From assembly GCF_005870085.1 (NCBI RefSeq), contig NZ_SZNM01000005.1, forward strand, positions 186,001-250,000: a stretch of 64,000 bases of DNA, in the 5' to 3' direction. The notes below the pieces were generated by a model, which was given only the letters and a program-made list of their open reading frames with translations, searched no databases and had not been told where the DNA came from. A program made the translations under genes and the position numbers. Below, piece after piece: positions 63,108-64,000 of this stretch. Numbering within the stretch: the stretch's first letter is position 1; each line of letters begins with the position of its first letter. The DNA comes from Aquibacillus sediminis (GTDB lineage Bacteria; Bacillota; Bacilli; Bacillales; Amphibacillaceae).

Positions 63108-63330
63108 TATAGGATAATGTTACCATTGAATTAAGCGATTTCAACATGTTTGCGAAGGGAAATGCATGTTTGGATCGTCTATTGATAGCTCTTATTCATG
63201 TTTTTAGGTTTCCCTTACATACTATTTAAGGGAGGTGAAGAAATACTAGTAGTACCCCTGCTACAATAACATGGCTAGCACTTATTTTATTTATTACGTA
63301 TCGAAATTGTATTGATTGGAGGAATGAACT

Positions 63331-64000
63331 ATGATGAAATATCTTCAAAATCTTGGACGCTCATTAATGCTTCCGGTTGCTGTTTTACCAGCTGCTGCGA
63401 TTTTAATGGGTATTGGTTATTGGATTGACCCTTCTGGTTGGGGTGAAGAAAATGCCGCTGCAGCTTTCCTAATTACCGCTGGTTCATCAATTATTGATAA
63501 TATTCCTATCTTATTTGCGGTTGGTGTAGCATTAGGGATGGCGAAAGAACGGGATGGTTCGGCAGCGCTGAGTGGTTTGGTTGCCTTTCTAGTGACAACA
63601 ACATTACTTGATCCAGAATCGGTGGCCATGCTACAAGGGGTAGAAGAGTCAGCTGTAGATCCGGCGTTTGAGAATATCTCTAACGCCTTTGTTGGGATCT
63701 TGTCAGGTGCGATTGCTGCAAACATGTATAATCGCTTTAGTCATGTGAAATTACCAGATGCCTTAGCATTCTTTAGTGGTAAGCGATTAGTACCAATCAT
63801 GTCAGCAGTATCGATGATTTTAACGTCTGTTGTTTTATTTTTTGTATGGCCCGTCGTTTATACTGGTTTAGTTAACTTTGGTACTGCAATTAGTGATTTA
63901 GGAGCTACTGGTGCAGGTTTATATGGCTTCTTTAACCGTTTATTAATTCCTACAGGCCTGCACCATGCGTTAAACTCGGTATTTTGGTTTGACGTGGCTG
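63331..64000 (+). CDS. nagE: PTS permease EIIC, N-acetylglucosamine type, 5' part
   Basis: An open frame of 223 codons runs off the window end. It starts ATG 63331 with GGAGG eight bases ahead. MMKYLQNLGRSLMLPVAVLPAAAILMG-type start, DNIPILFAVGVALGMAKE, LSGLVAFLVTT and PTGLHHALNSVFWFD are signatures of the glucose/GlcNAc EIIC family, with NagE/NagP the closest. It would import and phosphorylate GlcNAc. The EIIB and EIIA parts, if fused, lie outside the window. The NagR-type site upstream supports the substrate call. Confidence 0.88.
   Translation, partial: MMKYLQNLGRSLMLPVAVLPAAAILMGIGYWIDPSGWGEENAAAAFLITAGSSIIDNIPILFAVGVALGMAKERDGSAALSGLVAFLVTTTLLDPESVAMLQGVEESAVDPAFENISNAFVGILSGAIAANMYNRFSHVKLPDALAFFSGKRLVPIMSAVSMILTSVVLFFVWPVVYTGLVNFGTAISDLGATGAGLYGFFNRLLIPTGLHHALNSVFWFDVA

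Overview
The window looks like chromosome of a low-GC Gram-positive Bacillaceae, most likely a halotolerant or halophilic genus of the Oceanobacillus/Virgibacillus/Gracilibacillus kind. The basis is AT-rich coding sequence, strong GGAGG ribosome sites, sigma-A promoters, CcpA-type cre boxes, an ectoine hydroxylase gene (ectD) and GC-rich intergenic palindromes of a kind I associate with Bacillaceae. I could not run searches, so the genus is inference. No rRNA, tRNA, CRISPR array or transposase was seen.

Layout. 1-9.8 kb: aldo/keto reductase, a six-copy 51-bp tandem repeat, a ROK repressor, a UvrD-type helicase, a quinone-type oxidoreductase, an MFS permease and a nitroreductase. 10-17.7 kb: c-di-GMP genes (GGDEF-EAL, PAS4-GGDEF, PilZ) with an AAC(3)-type acetyltransferase and an unassigned membrane protein. 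18-26.5 kb: nucleoside catabolism (GntR/UTRA regulator, nupC, pdp, deoB, pupG, cdd, deoC and a purine permease), with a shared GGACGTC-type operator at the regulated promoters. 26.7-29.1 kb: an MFS permease and a solo ectD.

29.2-56.7 kb is the main accessory block. It encodes a 4-hydroxyphenylacetate (homoprotocatechuate) meta-cleavage pathway: HpaB oxygenase, HpaC flavin reductase, HpaD, HpaE, HpaF, split HpaG1/G2, a DapA-family lyase where HpaH and HpaI would be expected, and a succinate-semialdehyde dehydrogenase. Regulators are LysR, GntR/FCD and a XylR_N-V4R-PucR-type protein. The block also has two paralogous TRAP transporters, two copies of a FAD-synthetase-like plus flavin-reductase pair, and a cadC-cadA metal-efflux cassette. 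Five 24-bp sites of the form ATnATATA-N8-TATATnAT overlap or neighbour the promoters of this block, and four cre-like boxes accompany them. This looks like one regulon joining uptake, flavin supply and ring cleavage.

56.8-64 kb: MFS exporter, MscS channel, DegV, a 48-residue protein, a TetM-like ribosome-protection GTPase and the start of a GlcNAc-type PTS permease cut by the window end.

Three copies (3.1, 14.3 and 41.5 kb) of a roughly 570-590 bp non-coding composite repeat with inverted ends behave like MITEs. Inside two of them sits a 56-57 bp module flanked on both sides by AGG, found three times.
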